From DATFEN01 sp035691285 (lineage in GTDB: Bacteria; Acidobacteriota; Vicinamibacteria; Fen-336), in NCBI GenBank assembly GCA_035691285.1, contig DASSJI010000297.1, positions 1-54,987 on the forward strand: a stretch of 54,987 nucleotides of DNA. Reading direction: 5' to 3'. The notes beneath the pieces were generated by a model. It was not told the origin of the DNA, ran no database searches, and saw nothing but the letters and a program-made list of their open reading frames with translations. Position 1 is the first letter of the stretch. Each line of letters starts with the position of its first letter. Position numbers and translations under genes: made by a program. Shown piece by piece: positions 18,217 to 26,940 of this stretch.

Positions 18217-18636
18217 ATGGCGCGCGGCGACGAGCAGCAGCGGGCCCGGGTCGAGGCTTTTGCGCGGCAGAACTGGACGGCCCTCGCGGCCTTCGCCTGG
18301 AGGGCCTACAAGGAGCAGGGCCGCGGCGGGCTGCTCATCGGCTGGGGTGCGGTGGAAGCCTGGGAGGCCGGGCAGGAGGTGACCGTGGCGCCCGACTACG
18401 TGACCTACACCGAGGTCGCGCGGTTCAGCCGCCTGATCGCGTCCTACGACCCCGAGAAGGCGATCGTGATCGCCTTGACCCGCGGCGGCGACGGCGGAGG
18501 CACGATCGAAGTCCAGCCCATGGCCGAGTTCCGCCCGACGAAGGCGAAGGTCATCCGTCCAGGCGCCTCGTTCGGCGCCTGGACGTTCGCCTTCGAGCCG
18601 CCGCCTCCCGAGGCACTGGCCAGCACGGCGCACTGA
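18217..18636 (+). CDS. Hypothetical protein downstream of RNase D-like gene
   Basis: A 139-aa soluble protein, not recognised. The ATG at 18217 has GGGGGGCGGG before it and lies 23 bases after the exonuclease stop, so the two are probably cotranscribed. The fold looks mixed: an N-terminal helical half (RARVEAFARQNWTALAAFAWRA) and a C-terminal beta half (KAIVIALTRGGD, EVQPMAEFRP, FGAWTFAFEPP). No catalytic motif or membrane segment is evident. Its 3' third carries a strong inverted repeat at 18539-18595 that constrains codons there. Confidence 0.65.
   Translation: MARGDEQQRARVEAFARQNWTALAAFAWRAYKEQGRGGLLIGWGAVEAWEAGQEVTVAPDYVTYTEVARFSRLIASYDPEKAIVIALTRGGDGGGTIEVQPMAEFRPTKAKVIRPGASFGAWTFAFEPPPPEALASTAH
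18539..18595. repeat. Two-tier inverted repeat inside a coding region
   Basis: The outer arms CGAAGGCGAA (18539-18548) and TTCGCCTTCG (18586-18595) pair perfectly over 10 bases. The inner arms GTCCAGGCGCC (18557-18567) and GGCGCCTGGAC (18574-18584) pair perfectly over 11 bases around a TCGTTC loop. An 8-base bulge lies on one side and 1 base on the other. No U-run follows, so it is not an ordinary terminator. Confidence 0.8.
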
Positions 18637-18651
18637 GGGCGCCGTGACCGC

Positions 18652-19782
18652 TCAGAACCGGTCCGCGGCGACCGGCTGGCCGAAGTAATGGCCCTGGGCG
18701 TGGCTGAAGCCGATCTGCGAGCAGGCCGCGGCCTGGGACCCGGTCTCGATGCCCTCGGCGACGGTGTGCACGGACAGCTCCGCCGCCGCGCGCACGAGCG
18801 ACGCCAGCAGCCCACGGCGCGGCGCTGCCTGGGCCTGGTCGATCCCCGACACGAGGCTCCGGTCGAACTTCAGCACGTGGGGCGGGACGTCGCCCAGCTC
18901 GAGAATCCGTGACTGGCCGATGCCGAAGTCGTCGAACGCCAGGCGCATGCCGAGACGTCCCAGCTCCTTCCGGAGGTGGGCCACCCAGAGCGGGTCCGTG
19001 ATCCCGCTCTCGTGGATCTCGAGGACGAGCTTGAGGTCCGGGGCCAGCTCGCGAAGCTCGGCCAGGGAATCGATGAGGCCTTCGTGCTCCAGCTCCTTGG
19101 GATGGGTGTTCAGGAAGAGCATCGGGAGGTCCGGCCGGCTTTTTACGGCCTCGACCGCCTTGCGGCGGAACAGGCGCGACAGCTCCGAGACGACTCCGAT
19201 GCCCTCCGCGATCTCGAGCAGGTCCAGAGGCCCCTCGGGCAGGCCCAGATGGCGGCCGCGTCCCAGCGCCTCGAAGCCCACGACCGCCCGCCCGGGCAGC
19301 ACCACGATCGGCTGGAAGAGCGGCACGACCAGCTCGTGCTCCAGGAGCTCCACGAGCTGGGCCCCGCCCTTCGGCTCGGCCCTCGGCGTCGGCAGGTCTC
19401 CCATCTGCGCGGTGTCGTCCGGCGGCGCCTTCGCATCGGCCTCGAGGCGGACGACGCGAAGCTCGAAATCGGCGATGCGCAGCAGATCGCCCTCGTGAAG
19501 GGGCGCGTCGTGGACCCGAACCTGATTGGCGAACGTGCCGTTCCTGCTGTGGAGGTCGCGGACGCGCAGCCCGTCCCCGGTGCCGTAGATCTCCGCGTGC
19601 TCCTTCGAGACCGATTCGTACGGGAGGCTCAGCTCGAGACCGGCGCGGCGGCCGATCCGAAACGGAAGCGTGCGGATCGTCAAGCGTGCGAGGCGGCGGT
19701 CGCCTGCCGAAGGACTCTCGAGGGCCCACATCGAGGCAGACGTGTCACCGACGGAAGGAGGAGGGCTGTCGGTTTTCGGCAT
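18652..19782 (-). CDS. FHA-EAL protein, putative c-di-GMP phosphodiesterase
   Basis: A 376-aa cytoplasmic protein. Residues 30-110 are an FHA domain, with FRIGRRAG, SVSKEHAEI and RNGTFAN, the phosphothreonine-binding set. Residues 140-370 are an EAL domain. Its key residues look intact: EAL (in GFEALGRG), the Asn of LFLNTHP, the Glu of LEIHES, FDDFGIG with both Asp, Lys of LKFDRSLV, Glu of AEGIET and the Gln of FGQP. It should hydrolyse c-di-GMP to pGpG, with activity or location set by a phosphorylated partner. FHA on a c-di-GMP enzyme links Ser/Thr kinase signalling to c-di-GMP, and this window also encodes a Ser/Thr kinase and two PilZ proteins. Confidence 0.9.
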   Translation of the reverse strand: MPKTDSPPPSVGDTSASMWALESPSAGDRRLARLTIRTLPFRIGRRAGLELSLPYESVSKEHAEIYGTGDGLRVRDLHSRNGTFANQVRVHDAPLHEGDLLRIADFELRVVRLEADAKAPPDDTAQMGDLPTPRAEPKGGAQLVELLEHELVVPLFQPIVVLPGRAVVGFEALGRGRHLGLPEGPLDLLEIAEGIGVVSELSRLFRRKAVEAVKSRPDLPMLFLNTHPKELEHEGLIDSLAELRELAPDLKLVLEIHESGITDPLWVAHLRKELGRLGMRLAFDDFGIGQSRILELGDVPPHVLKFDRSLVSGIDQAQAAPRRGLLASLVRAAAELSVHTVAEGIETGSQAAACSQIGFSHAQGHYFGQPVAADRF

Positions 19783-19863
19783 ATCTCTTGAGGTTGTCGA
19801 AAGTTATCATACCGCGGTTCAAGCCGAACGTCATCCCGCCGCCGCGGGTCGCGGCCCGAGCCT

Positions 19864-21159
19864 CTAGATGAGGCCCTGGATCTCCTCCGGCTTCGCGGCC
19901 TTGAGGTCCTGCAGGGCGACGACGAGGGCGCGCGCGGCGCCACGGCAGTGCTCGAGGATCGGGTCTCCGTTGCCGGCGTGTCCCGCCACGGTGCCGAGGG
20001 TCCACATGCGGTCGCGCGCTTCGCTGTGTGGGACACAGGCGCCGCCCTCGACGCGGTGCGGAGGCCGTCGCTCGTACTTGAAGCCCGACACGCCGGGAAA
20101 GGCGTGGCCCAGCAGGTGCTCGACCACGCGCACGATGCGCTCGGGATCGTAGCCGAGGAGGCGGCTGTCGGCCCGCACGGACACCTCGGTCCCCCGCTCC
20201 GTCACCGCCACCGCGATCGCGATGGAGGTGGCCTCGATCCGCAGCACCTCGTTGGCGATCTCCGCGATCACGTCGCGGTGGTCCTCTCGGACGTAGCCCA
20301 CCGGCGCGATGCGGACCGAGCCCCGGACCTCCATGTTCAGGAACGCATTGGCCCGGTAGGCCTGCCAATCGGGCGGCACGCGGTAGTCCCGGAGGTCGTC
20401 CAGGATGTCCTGGGTCTCCTCGTCCCGCGTGAGCTTCTCGAACATCCGGAAGTCCAGGGCGGTGGCGCCGTGGAGCAGGGCGCTCGTGTCCGTGTAGATG
20501 CCGAGGGCGGCCGCGGCGCGGCCCTCCGGGCCGATCCTCTCCCAGGCCCCGAAGGCCATCCCGAGGGCGGCCATGAAGGCCGACGTGGAGCCCACCGGGA
20601 GCCCGACGTAGGCGAGCTTCACGCGCTTCACGCCCTGCGCCCGGCAGTTGGCCTCGACGTCGTCGGGGTCCGCGTGGTGGTCGGCGACGAAGAAGTACTC
20701 GGCGACGGGCTCGACACGCGTGGTGTTGGCCATCCCCAGCGGCGGCGAGGTGTCCACCATGCAGTGGAGGCCCTTCGGCAGGCGGCCCTCGTTGGGGTCG
20801 TGGAGGTGGATGCCGGAGCGCAGGACCAGGTTGCGGTTCTGGGGGTGGCCCAGGCTGCCGGTCAGGACCCGCACCTCACGGGCGCCCAGCTCCTCCAGGA
20901 TGCCCTTGAGCAGCACCGCGCTGCCGAGGGCGTCGGGATCGCCGACCCACTGGGTGAAGATGTTGGCGCCGCGGCCCCGGATGCTCTTCGCCGAGCGGCG
21001 CAGGCCAAGGTAGGCCGTGTGGACGAGACCGACGAGCTCGAGGTGATTCCTCGTGAAGCGGCGGCCCAGCGAGCCGCCGAAGCGCGGGAGGATCGCCTGG
21101 AGCTTGGGAAGCTTCGCGGGCCGCTTGAGGATCGAGCCGTTCTTCCCGTTCTTCTTCAA
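19864..21159 (-). CDS. DHH-family phosphoesterase (NrnA-like)
   Basis: A 431-aa protein read from a TTG at 21159 that overlaps the stop of the acyl-CoA dehydrogenase (TTGA). The DHH superfamily motifs are visible: GDPDALGSAVLL (motif I), MVDTSPP (motif II), VADHHADPD (motif III, the DHH signature) and GSTSAFMAAL. A C-terminal DHHA1-like domain shows VSVRADSRLLG and VEGGACVPHS. NrnA-type enzymes degrade nano-RNA or dephosphorylate pAp using two Mn ions; some relatives cleave cyclic dinucleotides. It is about 100 residues longer than NrnA, with a basic N-terminal extension (MKKNGKNGSILKRPAKLPK). Exact substrate is unknown. Confidence 0.82.
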   Translation of the reverse strand: MKKNGKNGSILKRPAKLPKLQAILPRFGGSLGRRFTRNHLELVGLVHTAYLGLRRSAKSIRGRGANIFTQWVGDPDALGSAVLLKGILEELGAREVRVLTGSLGHPQNRNLVLRSGIHLHDPNEGRLPKGLHCMVDTSPPLGMANTTRVEPVAEYFFVADHHADPDDVEANCRAQGVKRVKLAYVGLPVGSTSAFMAALGMAFGAWERIGPEGRAAAALGIYTDTSALLHGATALDFRMFEKLTRDEETQDILDDLRDYRVPPDWQAYRANAFLNMEVRGSVRIAPVGYVREDHRDVIAEIANEVLRIEATSIAIAVAVTERGTEVSVRADSRLLGYDPERIVRVVEHLLGHAFPGVSGFKYERRPPHRVEGGACVPHSEARDRMWTLGTVAGHAGNGDPILEHCRGAARALVVALQDLKAAKPEEIQGLI

Positions 21160-22910
21160 ACGCCGATCGCCTCCAGGGTGCTGCGGTCTCCGCTCCGGAC
21201 CAGCTCGCCGTGCATGCGCACGAGGGGCAGCGACCGGTGCAGGAAGCGGTCCGTGATGCGCCGCCGCGCGTCGGTCTCGGCCGTGGCCAGGAGCGCCTCG
21301 GCGGCCCGGGTGTAGGCCAGCATCGCGCACAGGCGCTCGGCCGAGACGAGCGCGTAGCCGAGCCGCCCGCGGTCCGGCTCGCCGCGGCCCAGGAGCGCGC
21401 GCACGAGGCCGGCGCCTCCCAGGCTCTCGCGCAGGACGAAGCGGAACGCGCGGTTGTACTCGCGGGCCATCTCGCGCAGCGCGTCCCCGCGGGTGTCGGG
21501 CGTCGCGTCGACGGAGGCCGGGCCGGCGAGGAGCCGCGCCGGCCTCGAAAGCGCCCACTTCACCTGGTCCTTGAGCGACATGAGCGCCTGGATCTGGCTC
21601 GTGCCTTCGTAGATCGGCAGGATCAGCGCGTTCCGGTAGTGGCGCTCGACGTCGTACTCCTGCACCACCCCGTATCCCCCGTGCACCTGCACGGCCGTCC
21701 GCGCGATCCAGAGCGGCCGCTCCGACCCGAACCACTTCAGGAGCGGCGTCCGCTCCCGGAGCGCTCGGCGCAGGGCGCGAAGCTCCCGCGTCTCCGTCGC
21801 CGTCTCGCGCCGCAGGAGCGCGGGTCGCGTGATCCCGAGCACGCGGTCCTGGAGCTCGGCGCAGCGGTAGACGAGGGCGCGCAGGGCGTGGACCTCGGCC
21901 TCCATGTCCAGGAGCATGTCGGCCACGAGCTCGTGGCGCGCGATCGGGCGCCCCATCTGCACCCGCTGCGCGGCGTAGGCGCGCGCCGCCTGGAGCGCCG
22001 CCTCGGAGATCCCGAGCCCCTGGATCGCCACCGCGATGCGGGCCTCGTTCATGAAGGTGAGGATCTCCGAGAAGCCGGCGCCGCGCGGGCCGAGCAGCTC
22101 CGCGCACGCGTCCTCGAAGCTCAGCTCGCAGGTGGCCGAGCCGCGGATCGTGAACTTCTTCTCGGGCCGCGCGACGCGGTAGTTCTCGCGCCCGTTCTCC
22201 AGGCGCGGCACGACGAACAGCGACAACCCCTCGAGGCCGGCCGACCCCTCCTCGCTGCGGGCGAGCACGACGCACACGTCGCCGCAGCCGTTCGTGACGA
22301 ACTGCTTGCGCCCGCTGAGGCGCCAGTGGCCGCCCTCGGGCCGGGCGCTCGCGCGGATCCGGCCCAGGTCGGAGCCGGCGTCGGGCTCGGTCATGGCCAC
22401 CGCGCCCGAGATCTCGCCCTCGGCCAGGCGCCTGACCCAGCGGTCCACCTGGTCCCTGTCGCCGAAGCGGAGGATCGTGACCGCGGGGCTCTGGTAGAAG
22501 GCCCAGAGCAGGAAGGTGTTGCTGCAGGCGCGCGCCAGGATCTCCATCATCGCCGCGCCGACGCTGAACGGGAAGTTGAAGCCGCCGTGCTCGCGGGGCA
22601 GGTTCGGCGCCATCACGCCCAGCCGCTTGAGGCCCTCGACGTTCGCGAGCAGTCCCTGTGGCTGGACCACCTGGCCGTCCACGAACCCGACCCCCTCGGC
22701 GTCGATCTCGCGGGCTCGGGGGGCGACCTCGCGGGCCGCGAACTCGCCCAGCTCGGCCAGGCTCTGGGCGTAGAGCTCGCGGGCCTCGGCCAGGCTCCGG
22801 GGGCCATCCTCGAAGCGGAAGCCCTCCTCCCAGAGGGGCACGAACCGCTCCCACCTGATCCCCTGCCCGAAATGGAACTGGAGGTCGGGGTTGTCCCGGA
22901 AGAAACTCAC
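21156..22910 (-). CDS. Acyl-CoA dehydrogenase family protein
   Basis: A 584-aa FAD enzyme of the acyl-CoA dehydrogenase superfamily, in the longer class (about 570-600 aa) with an extra C-terminal helical domain. Diagnostic segments are GGFNFPFSVGAAMMEILAR, AVAMTEPDAGSDL, KQFVTNGCGDVCVVLAR (FAD and substrate binding), QVHGGYGVVQEYDVERHYR and LPIYEGTSQIQ, whose Glu is the catalytic base position. It should oxidise an acyl-CoA to the enoyl-CoA and pass electrons to ETF. It is translationally coupled to the DHH phosphoesterase downstream, a pairing without an obvious metabolic link. It starts with a GTG at 22910. Confidence 0.9.
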   Translation of the reverse strand: MSFFRDNPDLQFHFGQGIRWERFVPLWEEGFRFEDGPRSLAEARELYAQSLAELGEFAAREVAPRAREIDAEGVGFVDGQVVQPQGLLANVEGLKRLGVMAPNLPREHGGFNFPFSVGAAMMEILARACSNTFLLWAFYQSPAVTILRFGDRDQVDRWVRRLAEGEISGAVAMTEPDAGSDLGRIRASARPEGGHWRLSGRKQFVTNGCGDVCVVLARSEEGSAGLEGLSLFVVPRLENGRENYRVARPEKKFTIRGSATCELSFEDACAELLGPRGAGFSEILTFMNEARIAVAIQGLGISEAALQAARAYAAQRVQMGRPIARHELVADMLLDMEAEVHALRALVYRCAELQDRVLGITRPALLRRETATETRELRALRRALRERTPLLKWFGSERPLWIARTAVQVHGGYGVVQEYDVERHYRNALILPIYEGTSQIQALMSLKDQVKWALSRPARLLAGPASVDATPDTRGDALREMAREYNRAFRFVLRESLGGAGLVRALLGRGEPDRGRLGYALVSAERLCAMLAYTRAAEALLATAETDARRRITDRFLHRSLPLVRMHGELVRSGDRSTLEAIGV

Positions 22911-22989
22911 GGGCCTACAACTTCATCACGAAGGCGCTCCGAACTCAAAGGGGCCCAGGGGCAGGCGCGGAGAAGATGGCGATGCGCGT

Positions 22990-23613
22990 CTAGAACTCCA
23001 GGAGCGCCTTGCCCGGCTGCAGGCGCACGCGCTTGGCAGCGTAGGGCAGCCGGAACGGCGCGAGGATGTCGAAGCCTTGCGGGTGGTCGGCGCTCTTCGT
23101 GGAGCGGGCCACGGCCTCGGCCACGACGCTCGGCGGGATCGGGAACGTCGCGAGGAGCACCTGCTCCGCCTCGAAGCTGCCGAAGCCGACCTCCGGCGTG
23201 GTCAGGCGGCCGCGCAGCTCGACCGGCACGCGGCCGCTCAGGAGGCTGATCGGGTTCCATGCGGACGTTCCGGCGGCCTGCTTCACCGGCAGCTTGTCCA
23301 GGTCGACGATCCCCTTCGCCGTCACGCGGTCCTTCTCGAGCAGGAGGTCGAGGTCGGAAACGCCCGGCGGCAGCTGCGGCGCCAGCGTGAGGTTGACCCA
23401 GGAGTTCAGCTCGGCCTGCCGCACGACGACCCGCGGCGTCGCCACGGGCCGCCGCGCCTTGTAGGCCGACTCGATCGCCTTCAACCTGCGGTCGAGGTCG
23501 TCGGCCATCTCCCAGCTCAGCCCGGCGCGGGAAGGCGCGGGCCGGGGCGAGGGCGAAGGACCGGAGGCTCCCGAGATCGCGAAGAGGATCGAGCAGAAGA
23601 GCAGGGCTCTCAC
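22990..23613 (-). CDS. Exported hypothetical protein
   Basis: A 207-aa protein with a short signal peptide (MRALLFCSILFAISGASG) and a Pro-rich linker. The mature part is beta-rich, with VRQAELNSWVNLTL, LDLLLEKDRVTAKGIVDLDKL and VPVELRGRLTTPEVG, a pattern like lipid-binding DUF2993/LmeA-type or SMP-like domains. That resemblance is by general feel only. It lies just downstream of the TPR protein's end on the same strand, so it may be cotranscribed. No enzyme motif is seen. Confidence 0.6.
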   Translation of the reverse strand: MRALLFCSILFAISGASGPSPSPRPAPSRAGLSWEMADDLDRRLKAIESAYKARRPVATPRVVVRQAELNSWVNLTLAPQLPPGVSDLDLLLEKDRVTAKGIVDLDKLPVKQAAGTSAWNPISLLSGRVPVELRGRLTTPEVGFGSFEAEQVLLATFPIPPSVVAEAVARSTKSADHPQGFDILAPFRLPYAAKRVRLQPGKALLEF

Positions 23614-23628
23614 GCTCTCGATTATCGG

Positions 23629-25167
23629 CTACTTCTTGCCGGCGAGGGCGCGCGCCTCGGCGTTGCCGGGGTCCCCCCGCAGGACGCGCTCGGCCTCGGC
23701 CCTCGCTTCGGCCTTGCGGCCCATCTCCAGGAGCAGCCGCGCCAGCTCCAGGCGGACGACCGCGTCGTCGCGGATCCACAGCGCCATGCGCAGTTCCGAG
23801 GCGGCCTTGTCCCGCGCTCCCTCGCGGGCCTCGAGGCGCGCCAGCATCAGGTGCGCCCGCTCCGAGTACGGATCGAGGTAGGCGGCCTGGCTCAGCTCGC
23901 GGCGGGCGGCCTCGAGGTCCCCGGCCTCCTGCGCCTTCTCGGCCCGCCCCAGGTGCGACGCCGCGTACTGACGGTCGCCCCAGCGCTCCTCGTCGAACAC
24001 CAGCGGCCGTTCCCAGGCCATGGCCCGCTCGAAGCGCCGCTGCGGGTCCGCAGCCCGGAGCTCGGCGTAGCTCGGGTTCTCCGCGACCAGCGCCCTCCAC
24101 TCGACCTCGGCGTCGGCGGCGCGGTCCGCCCGGTCCAGGGCCCAGACGAGGGCGAGGTGCGCGTGGACGTCGGCGGGATCGTTCCGCACCACGCCCCGCA
24201 ACCAGAACGCGGCGGCCTCGGCATCGCCCTCCACGAAGAGCGCCCAGCCGAGGTTCATGGGCGTCTCCCGCAGCGAGGGATCGAGGTCCATCGCCTTGCG
24301 CAGGACGTCGGAGGCCTTCACCCCCTCGGGTGTCGGGCCCGAGCGCAGCAGCGCGAGGGCGTAGTTGTTGAGGACCGTGGCGCTGGGCTCCGGCACCGCG
24401 AGGACCGAGAACAGCGCCGCCGCGTCGCGGTAGCGGCCGAGGTCCAGGCTGGCGACGCCCTGCAGGAAGCGCGCGCTGGAAGCCAGGGGCGATCCGGCCG
24501 GCACGCGCGAGAGGGTGTCTACCGCGGCGGCGCTCTGCCGTGATTCCACCTGGATGCGGCCCAGGGACAGCCGTGCCTCGTCGTAGCCCGGGTACACGGC
24601 CAGGGCGTGCTTCAGGAGCCGCACACGGGACGCAGCGTCGGGCGCGGCCAGCCCGCGGGCGTGGAAGCGCAGCGCCTCGAAGGGGACGCCGGGCGCCTCG
24701 CGCACGAACTGCTCGCGCGGGCGGGACGGCGGCGCAGGGCCGGCGACCGCGATGTCCCACGCGAGCCCGCGCAGGATGGGCTGGAGGTACTCGAGGGGGC
24801 CGGTGGCGATCAGCGGAGCGGACAGGCTTCCCCGCTCGACGTCCAGGATGCGCAGAGAGAGCTGGAGCGCGTCGTCCGTCACCTGGTAGCTGCCCACGAT
24901 CAGGCGAGCGGCGCCGAGCGCCTCGGCGATGCGCACCATCGTGGCCCGGGTCAGGCTCTGCGCGGGAATCTCGAGGGCCTCGTGGGCGCGCAGGCGGTCG
25001 GCGCGCTCGACCGCCGGAACCGCCAGCTCGCGCAGCGCCCGCGGCAGCGCATCGGCCACGGCCTCCCCCACCCAGGCGACCTCGCCCCCCGGCCCCGCGG
25101 GGGGGAGCACCAGGGTCGGCGCGCCCGCCGGAGCGGCGAGCAGCAGGACGAGGGCCAGCGGAGTCAC
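23629..25167 (-). CDS. Exported TPR-repeat protein
   Basis: A 512-aa protein starting at a GTG at 25167 that overlaps the stop of the GNAT gene (GTGA), a choice supported by the signal peptide that begins exactly there (TPLALVLLLAAPAGA). An N-terminal domain of about 150 residues (VGEAVADALPRAL, LGAARLIVGSYQVTDDALQLSLRILD) resembles the TolB N-terminal or GNA1162-like domain that follows signal peptides in many Acidobacteria proteins. The rest is a TPR array from about residue 170 (HALAVYPGYDEARLSLGRIQ, AMDLDPSLRETPMNLGW, AAYLDPYSERAHLMLARLEA). It is likely a periplasmic scaffold. It sits in a row of same-strand genes with GNAT and PilZ, but no shared pathway is obvious. Confidence 0.8.
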   Translation of the reverse strand: MTPLALVLLLAAPAGAPTLVLPPAGPGGEVAWVGEAVADALPRALRELAVPAVERADRLRAHEALEIPAQSLTRATMVRIAEALGAARLIVGSYQVTDDALQLSLRILDVERGSLSAPLIATGPLEYLQPILRGLAWDIAVAGPAPPSRPREQFVREAPGVPFEALRFHARGLAAPDAASRVRLLKHALAVYPGYDEARLSLGRIQVESRQSAAAVDTLSRVPAGSPLASSARFLQGVASLDLGRYRDAAALFSVLAVPEPSATVLNNYALALLRSGPTPEGVKASDVLRKAMDLDPSLRETPMNLGWALFVEGDAEAAAFWLRGVVRNDPADVHAHLALVWALDRADRAADAEVEWRALVAENPSYAELRAADPQRRFERAMAWERPLVFDEERWGDRQYAASHLGRAEKAQEAGDLEAARRELSQAAYLDPYSERAHLMLARLEAREGARDKAASELRMALWIRDDAVVRLELARLLLEMGRKAEARAEAERVLRGDPGNAEARALAGKK

Positions 25168-26111
25168 GCCGGGGTCTCGATGCGGGCCGGCGGACGCACC
25201 CAGGCGTGGGCCGCGAACTCCTTCTTCAGCCGGAAGCCGAGGCGCATGTAGAGATCGTAGGCGCGGTGGTTCTCGACCGTGACGGAGAGGCTCGCCGAGC
25301 CCAGTCCACGACGCGCCATCGCCCCGAGACATGCCAGGACGAGCTGCGTGCCCAAGCCCCGGCCCTGGGCATCGGGCGCGACCGACACCTGGCACACGTG
25401 GCCGTTCGTGCGGGACAGCCGGCTCGCGAGGACCACTCCGAGGCAGCCGGCCCCGCCGTCGGCCACGAGCGAAGCCTCCTCCTCGAAGCGCCCGCAGCCC
25501 GAGCGCAGCACCAGCGTCTCCACGAAGCCGCGGCAGGTCGCAGGCGTGGAATAGGTCAGGTTGAGGGCGGCGTCGAGGCTGTGGACGTGGCTGCGATGGA
25601 TGACGGACGCCGCCGCCGGGACGTCCTCGCGCCGGAACGGCCGCAGGCGGAAGGCGGACCGGGCCGGGGGAAGGGGCTCGCCGAGGTCGCGGACGAGGTA
25701 GTGCCGCCGGCGTCCCGTGAACCCGGCCCGTGCGAAGCGGAAGTCCGCTCCGGAGGCCGTAGAGAACAGCGTCTGGCACTCGACGCGGTCGGCGCCCGAA
25801 GCACCCTGGGCCTCACCCAGCATCGCGTCGAGGAGCGCTTCCTCGAGGCCGCCGTTCCGGGCGCCGGCCGTCGAGAACAGCGAGCCGACGACGGCGCGGG
25901 AGCTGTCGGACATGTAGTACCCGTAGGCCACGGGCCGACAGCCGTCGTGGACGACGCGGCCGGCCAGGGAGCGCCGCTCGATGCCGCCGAGGACCGCGGA
26001 CGCCACGTCGCCGAAGTCCCAGTAGAGCTCCCGGCTCCAGTAGCCAGCCTCCTCGTCGAGGAGCGGCCTGAGCTCGCGCGCGGCGACCTCAGTGAGCGGC
26101 CGCGTCCGCAC
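25164..26111 (-). CDS. Tandem GNAT-fold acetyltransferase
   Basis: A 315-aa protein with two GNAT-like halves. The N-terminal half (residues 1-145) is degenerate, with a GYYMSD strand and VVGSLFSTAGARNG. The C-terminal half (150-305) holds the acetyl-CoA loop VSVAPDAQGRGLGTQLVLACL (Gln/Arg-x-x-Gly-x-Gly type) and the VTVENHRAYDLYMRLGF segment common in Rim-like N-acetyltransferases. Double-GNAT layout recalls mycothiol synthase MshD, but identity is too vague to claim. The substrate is unknown. Its start overlaps the PilZ gene end by 23 bases, and its stop overlaps the TPR gene start. Confidence 0.8.
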   Translation of the reverse strand: MRTRPLTEVAARELRPLLDEEAGYWSRELYWDFGDVASAVLGGIERRSLAGRVVHDGCRPVAYGYYMSDSSRAVVGSLFSTAGARNGGLEEALLDAMLGEAQGASGADRVECQTLFSTASGADFRFARAGFTGRRRHYLVRDLGEPLPPARSAFRLRPFRREDVPAAASVIHRSHVHSLDAALNLTYSTPATCRGFVETLVLRSGCGRFEEEASLVADGGAGCLGVVLASRLSRTNGHVCQVSVAPDAQGRGLGTQLVLACLGAMARRGLGSASLSVTVENHRAYDLYMRLGFRLKKEFAAHAWVRPPARIETPA

Positions 26112-26478
26112 TCCGCTTCCGCCTCTCCTCGGCCATGAGCCTCCGGATGCGCTCGGCGTCCCGGGGCGGGAGGCCCAGGAACTCGAGACCCGTGAGGTAG
26201 CGCTTGTCCTCGCCCTCGGCGCACGACCCGTCGAGGCAGGTCTCGGTCACCCGCACCTTGGCGGCGAGCGGCCCGTCGTCGAGGCGGAGGGAGAGGTCGA
26301 GGATGGCGCCGTGGTCGAGGCGGGCGTCGCTGCGGAGCAGGCAGCCCGTCAAGCTCAGGTCGACCAGCGTGACGTCGCGGACCGCCCGGCCGGCCAGCGA
26401 GCCTTCGAGCCGGATCGGAAGCCGCGGAGCGCGCCGGCGGGACGGTTCGCGGGCCTTCGCGCTCATCGGGCCGATCAT
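26089..26478 (-). CDS. PilZ-domain protein
   Basis: A 129-aa single-domain protein. The start is set at the ATG at 26478, preceded by a G-rich stretch; ATG at 26466 is also possible. The c-di-GMP-binding signatures are present: Arg-rich RRRAPR (residues 15-20) before the first strand, and VDLSLTGCLLRSD (the D/NxSxxG motif). The core strands (ILDLSLRLDD, AAKVRVTET, YLTGLEFLGL) complete the barrel. It likely changes partner binding when c-di-GMP rises; the FHA-EAL phosphodiesterase at 18652-19782 could lower that signal. It overlaps the GNAT gene downstream. Confidence 0.85.
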   Translation of the reverse strand: MIGPMSAKAREPSRRRAPRLPIRLEGSLAGRAVRDVTLVDLSLTGCLLRSDARLDHGAILDLSLRLDDGPLAAKVRVTETCLDGSCAEGEDKRYLTGLEFLGLPPRDAERIRRLMAEERRKRSADAAAH

Positions 26479-26517
26479 TCTAGCGCCCCCGCGAGGCTCC
26501 GGAAAGCGGCTATCCTT

Positions 26518-26940
26518 ATGGCGAGCCAAGCGATGCGCTCGCCCACGCAGCCGAGGCCGGCCGGCCTGTACTGGAGCGCGGCCTTCTTCGTCGCCGCGGG
26601 CCTCATGGAGGTCGCGCTGCCCTTGCTCACCGACCCCGGCTCGCGCTCGTTCGTGCGCCTCTGGGAGGCGACGGGCAAGGCGACCCTCGACTTCCTCGTC
26701 GCCCTCGGCCTCTGGAAGCGCGTCGCTCTCGTGCGCTCGGTCGCGATGGTCTACTGCCTCGGCGCGGTCGCCGCCTACACGGCGGCCCTCGCCTTCGCCT
26801 GGTCCGGCGCGCCGTTCCGCTACCCGCAGGCCCTCGTCATCGCGAGCCTGTTCGAGGTGCCGTCCTGCGCGCTGCTCTACCCGTGGCTGCGCTCGCCGGC
26901 GGCGGGCGCCGTGTTCACGCGCCCGCTCCTGGGATCGTGA
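26518..26940 (+). CDS. Small four-helix membrane protein
   Basis: A 140-aa protein with four hydrophobic segments, near residues 18-38, 53-67, 73-93 and 103-121 (AAFFVAAGLMEVALPLL, LDFLVALGLW, VAMVYCLGAVAAYTAALAF, ALVIASLFEVPSCALL). No family recognised. It ends on a 4-base overlap (GTGA) with the histidine kinase gene, so the two are coupled. As the kinase has no membrane segment of its own, this protein could be its membrane partner; that is inference. Confidence 0.65.
   Translation: MASQAMRSPTQPRPAGLYWSAAFFVAAGLMEVALPLLTDPGSRSFVRLWEATGKATLDFLVALGLWKRVALVRSVAMVYCLGAVAAYTAALAFAWSGAPFRYPQALVIASLFEVPSCALLYPWLRSPAAGAVFTRPLLGS

Noticed and set aside
18539..18595. A terminator at the end of the hypothetical gene
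   Set aside because: It lies about 40 bases inside the coding sequence and has no U-tract.
19864..22854. A single 996-residue minus-strand protein
   Set aside because: Its first half is a shadow of the acyl-CoA dehydrogenase; only the part after the TTG at 21159 is a true protein (DHH phosphoesterase).
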